From: Paenibacillus tundrae
Lineage (GTDB): Bacteria; Bacillota; Bacilli; Paenibacillales; Paenibacillaceae
Assembly (NCBI RefSeq): GCF_030812775.1
Contig: NZ_JAUSTI010000009.1
Span: 186,001-250,000 of the forward strand
Direction of reading: 5' to 3'
DNA length: 64,000 bases
In this document: positions 62,401 through 64,000 of the stretch, in pieces
Layout of the letters: each line of letters begins with the position of its first letter
How positions within the stretch are numbered: the first letter of the stretch is position 1
Position numbers and translations under genes: made by a program
Notes under the pieces: generated by a model
What the model was told of the DNA's origin: nothing
Databases searched by the model: none
The model's input: only the letters and a program-made list of their open reading frames with translations

Positions 62401-62765
62401 AACCAGACACGGCCGTGCAGATTCAACCGGAGCCTCAAGCGTTATATCCACATTTTGCTGGAGAGATGATCTACAAGCGAACCCTTTGGCTGGATCAACC
62501 GAGCACGAATAATCCGTTCTTCGAACTAAAATTCAGCGATTGGCGAGTTCAGGATGTTACCGAAGTTCTGGTCAATGGATATAGCCTCGGTGTGCGCTGT
62601 TGGTCTCCTTATCGCTGGAGAGGCCAATCTTCATGGCTTCGCACCGGAGATAATGAGATTGAAGTACGCGTGACCAATACATTAGTCGGTTTGCTTGAAG
62701 GTACGTATTTTGATTCTTCTAGTCATCAGCTTCGGGAAGCAGGTTGGAGACAGGTTGATGGATAG
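59415..62765 (+). CDS. Large GH106-like glycoside hydrolase
   Basis: This cytosolic protein of about 1116 residues has no signal peptide. The N-terminal segment VHPFWFWNGDMEESQIKRQI, then GGFFICPRQGLQIPYLSEAW, then VWLYDEYPYPSGMAGGEVT, matches the alpha-L-rhamnosidase-related GH106 group. A central catalytic region and C-terminal beta domains with WTLIINDHSIRP and LWLDQPSTNNPFFELKFSDW follow. ATG 59415 is chosen because GGGAGGAAGG lies just upstream. In-frame ATG 59370 has none. It probably acts on imported oligosaccharides. The substrate is not certain. Confidence 0.8.
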   Translation: MWNGDAFENPEAQYRVHPFWFWNGDMEESQIKRQIAEMHKQGVGGFFICPRQGLQIPYLSEAWFDKVKVATQAADELGMQVWLYDEYPYPSGMAGGEVTLEFPEAKQRQLIHRHLNVQGDTLLDHELPWGRVLHAIAVPKDAQGKRSWDKSINLRGFIGNVQTDQVYQETGLTSYNRKRFFTYHTAFRLLWKAPAGEWEVIVFQEEEIDDFKYYGNFVDPCHQEAMSRFIELTHDRYQSAFGEQFESVIKGVFSDEIAPLGKIPWSPQLPRYFGECCGYSLIEALPALLYGDVPDFERIRYDYYQSLHLLLRTSYHKQVHDWCEQAGIQYAAEVPGVRMTTQLYSHMPGGDSAHEKIGRSLPWILERYGKRMRDNPKMVSSLARQLGRERNLIECFHSVGWSMTLQDAKWMIDRMAAMGTNFFNFHAFFYTIGGLAKHDAPPSQFLQNPYWEHFRELGDYTGRLGYLMSTGAADIRIAVLDPTTTLWSLMGNPLHGFEYSGEDEAEKARLERLTNDWMRITTHLLQSRRDYDHLDPELLAEAQLVDSRIEIGAARYEVLILPPMLNLEAAAWKQLKQWVLQGGIVISVGLPPYIPIQQGSPTGDEAAKFFGAGENPEVQYWGNGELEQGEGRSLWRRGEGKAYFLPMAGIDSIHQTVLESMSLLLDEVLPEPVRWVMEKESSSLLMQTRQLSKGEYMVFLTNQEDQCLEGELKVAVDALWTVAERAPNQSLRVERLDLEQGQRYALPIHHRGDEGYISLQFAAYDAHAIRLTWDDEHGSAEEQFTENAEKKESALGVSTLVGSIEKVHSITIPSEGPWRLETLQPNVLRMGHFHLTAKNYNGVIFEDSHSEVKPFIDQAADCSAHNLLPLQFNQVFGTPKKPSIAYPLECHYATSFELRTALSECLLFMDRRAISGDWTLIINDHSIRPDAFESVEITDFDNIGYDITPWLHSGLNELKVTVQITKDEDGIVDPLYLQGRFGVEFHHEGMASLVREPDTAVQIQPEPQALYPHFAGEMIYKRTLWLDQPSTNNPFFELKFSDWRVQDVTEVLVNGYSLGVRCWSPYRWRGQSSWLRTGDNEIEVRVTNTLVGLLEGTYFDSSSHQLREAGWRQVDG

Positions 62766-62869
62766 ATTGTCCGAGCATGCTTTCATGGTAGCGCTTTAAA
62801 TTTGCGTCAGGATAAATTAAATAAATGGAGTAATCACTACTTTGGAGCCAAAAGGAAGGGAGTAATCTA

Positions 62870-64000
62870 ATGGCTACATCTCAATCCAGTCTAGAAAAGT
62901 TTGAACCGATCTGGGTCGCAGATCAGGGGGATGGGACCTATCGTAATCCCATTCTGCACGCGGATTATTCGGATCCGGATGTCATTCGTGTAGGCGATGA
63001 CTTTTACATGACTGCTTCTAGCTTCTCGCATACACCTGGATTACCGATTTTGCATTCAAAAGATTTGGTGAATTGGAAGCTCGTGAATTATGCCATTGAA
63101 CGGTTGGATCTTCCGGGGTATGACGTCCCTCTACACGGTAAAGGTGTGTGGGCACCAAGCATTCGCTACCATGACAACAAGTATTGGATCTTTTTCAGTA
63201 CGCCAGACGAAGGCATCTTCATGACAACGGCGACACATCCTGAGGGAACCTGGTCACCTCTTCATCTGGTACATGAGGTTAAGGGGTGGATTGACCCTTG
63301 CCCATTATGGGACGATGACGGGCACGCATATCTGGTGCATGCGTTTGCCAACAGCCGCTGTGGCATCAAAAGCAAACTTCAGGTGTGCCGCATGGCATCG
63401 GATGGAAGCCGGCTTTTGGATGAAGGAATGATCGTATTTGACGGTACAGAGCACCATCCAACGATCGAAGGTCCCAAGTTTTACAAGCGGGATGGAGATT
63501 ATTATATCTTTGCTCCCGCGGGTGGTGTGAAACCGGGATGGCAGACTGTGTTACGGTCGAAGCAGGTATTTGGCCCATATGAAGATCGAATTGTCATGCA
63601 CCAGGGATCTTCCTCCATTAATGGCCCGCATCAGGGTGGATATGTAGAGCTGGATTCCGGGGAGTCCTGGTTTATCCATTTTCAAGATCGTGATGCCTAT
63701 GGAAGGATTGTCCATCTACAGCCCATGCAATGGGATGAACAGGGCTGGCCTGTCATTGGCTTGGATCAGGAAGGCCATGGAACCGGTGAACCTGTAATCG
63801 TGCATAAGAAGCCCGACGTAGGAAGCACACACCCTGTAATTGTGCCCGAAGTCTCCGATGATTTTACAGCGGATCGTCTAGGACTTCAATGGCAATGGCA
63901 GGCTAACCCACAGCCTGAATGGGCTGATTTGAGTCCAGAACAAGGACTCATTCTGCACACGCTTCCATATCCTGAGGGTGTCCAATCGCTATTTGGTGTT
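62870..64000 (+). CDS. GH43 family glycoside hydrolase, C-terminus cut by window
   Basis: The first 377 codons are visible. GGAAGGGAG precedes ATG 62870. The GH43 propeller has DYSDPDVIRVGDDFYMTASS (catalytic base Asp), VWAPSIRYHDNKYWIFFSTP, WIDPCPLWDDDGHAYLVHAF and TIEGPKFYKRDGDYYIFAPA (catalytic acid Glu). A second beta-sandwich domain begins near residue 320. The protein has no signal peptide, so it should act in the cytoplasm on xylo- or arabino-oligosaccharides. A weak AGCGCT-centred cre-like element lies at 62785-62800. Confidence 0.9.
   Translation, partial: MATSQSSLEKFEPIWVADQGDGTYRNPILHADYSDPDVIRVGDDFYMTASSFSHTPGLPILHSKDLVNWKLVNYAIERLDLPGYDVPLHGKGVWAPSIRYHDNKYWIFFSTPDEGIFMTTATHPEGTWSPLHLVHEVKGWIDPCPLWDDDGHAYLVHAFANSRCGIKSKLQVCRMASDGSRLLDEGMIVFDGTEHHPTIEGPKFYKRDGDYYIFAPAGGVKPGWQTVLRSKQVFGPYEDRIVMHQGSSSINGPHQGGYVELDSGESWFIHFQDRDAYGRIVHLQPMQWDEQGWPVIGLDQEGHGTGEPVIVHKKPDVGSTHPVIVPEVSDDFTADRLGLQWQWQANPQPEWADLSPEQGLILHTLPYPEGVQSLFGV

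Noticed and set aside
62785..62800. Cre site before the terminal GH43 gene
   Set aside because: ATGGTAGCGCTTTAAA shares the AGCGCT core but deviates at two or more consensus positions, so it is mentioned only as weak.

Overview
The window looks like chromosomal DNA from a spore-forming Bacillales, most likely Paenibacillus or a close relative. The evidence is a near-canonical GerE, a YhcN/YlaJ spore lipoprotein, CgeB/CgeD-type spore-surface glycosyltransferases, an S-layer-homology (SLH) protein, strong AAGGAGG-type ribosome binding sites with frequent TTG/GTG starts, and several carbohydrate ABC/glycoside hydrolase loci. No rRNA, tRNA, CRISPR array, transposase or phage gene was seen. Genus and family calls come from recognising sequence features, not from a database search.

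Layout. 1-2.7 kb: a helix-turn-helix/ligand-binding regulator (minus strand, cut by the window edge) diverges from modA-modB, with no modC. 2.9-8.3 kb: a MarR regulator, a zinc-type dehydrogenase, an MFS transporter and a chemoreceptor. 8.5-12.3 kb: a small unknown gene, then a four-gene amino-acid (cystine-like) ABC importer with a structured leader. 12.4-28.4 kb: a large spore-surface glycosylation island. It holds three small related helical proteins, a very basic protein ending in aromatic-x-x-Gly tetrads, two CgeB-like glycosyltransferases whose N-termini carry the same 4-residue glycine periodicity, and a GT4 enzyme with a long Lys/Arg tail. It continues with a three-enzyme UDP-6-deoxy-HexNAc pathway, another epimerase/dehydratase, two paralogous GT2 enzymes flanking a secreted GH43 arabinanase with an inserted ricin-type module, and a GT4 gene coupled to a 58-residue protein. 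28.4-30.6 kb: a DHA2-type drug exporter behind a three-dyad operator, then a possible Cys-rich 38/50-residue peptide made of a 30-bp tandem repeat. 30.6-36.9 kb (minus): a secreted SLH protein, a 1131-residue secreted protein and a lone GT4.

37-43 kb: a GldA/F/G-like ABC operon with a DUF4340-type protein, the YhcN-like lipoprotein, and gerE behind a good sigma-K promoter match. 43-48.3 kb: two unknown minus-strand genes and an RpiR-family regulator with nagB and nagA for amino-sugar catabolism. 48.5-53 kb (minus): an oleate-hydratase-family protein lacking the usual catalytic Glu, a TetR regulator, a T-depleted tract with a telomere-like G4-capable heptad array, and an M20 dipeptidase. 53-64 kb: a membrane-bound AraC regulator, an Lpl/YtcP-type oligosaccharide importer, a GH106-like hydrolase and a GH43 enzyme cut by the right edge, forming a plant-polysaccharide utilisation locus with a CcpA-like (cre) site.

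How they fit together: the sporulation thread (GerE, YhcN, CgeB/CgeD-like enzymes, sigma-K-like promoters) suggests the 12-28 kb island decorates the outermost spore layer with 6-deoxy-amino sugars. The sugar-import and hydrolase thread (arabinanase, GH106-like, GH43, LplABC-like) points to growth on plant cell-wall material.
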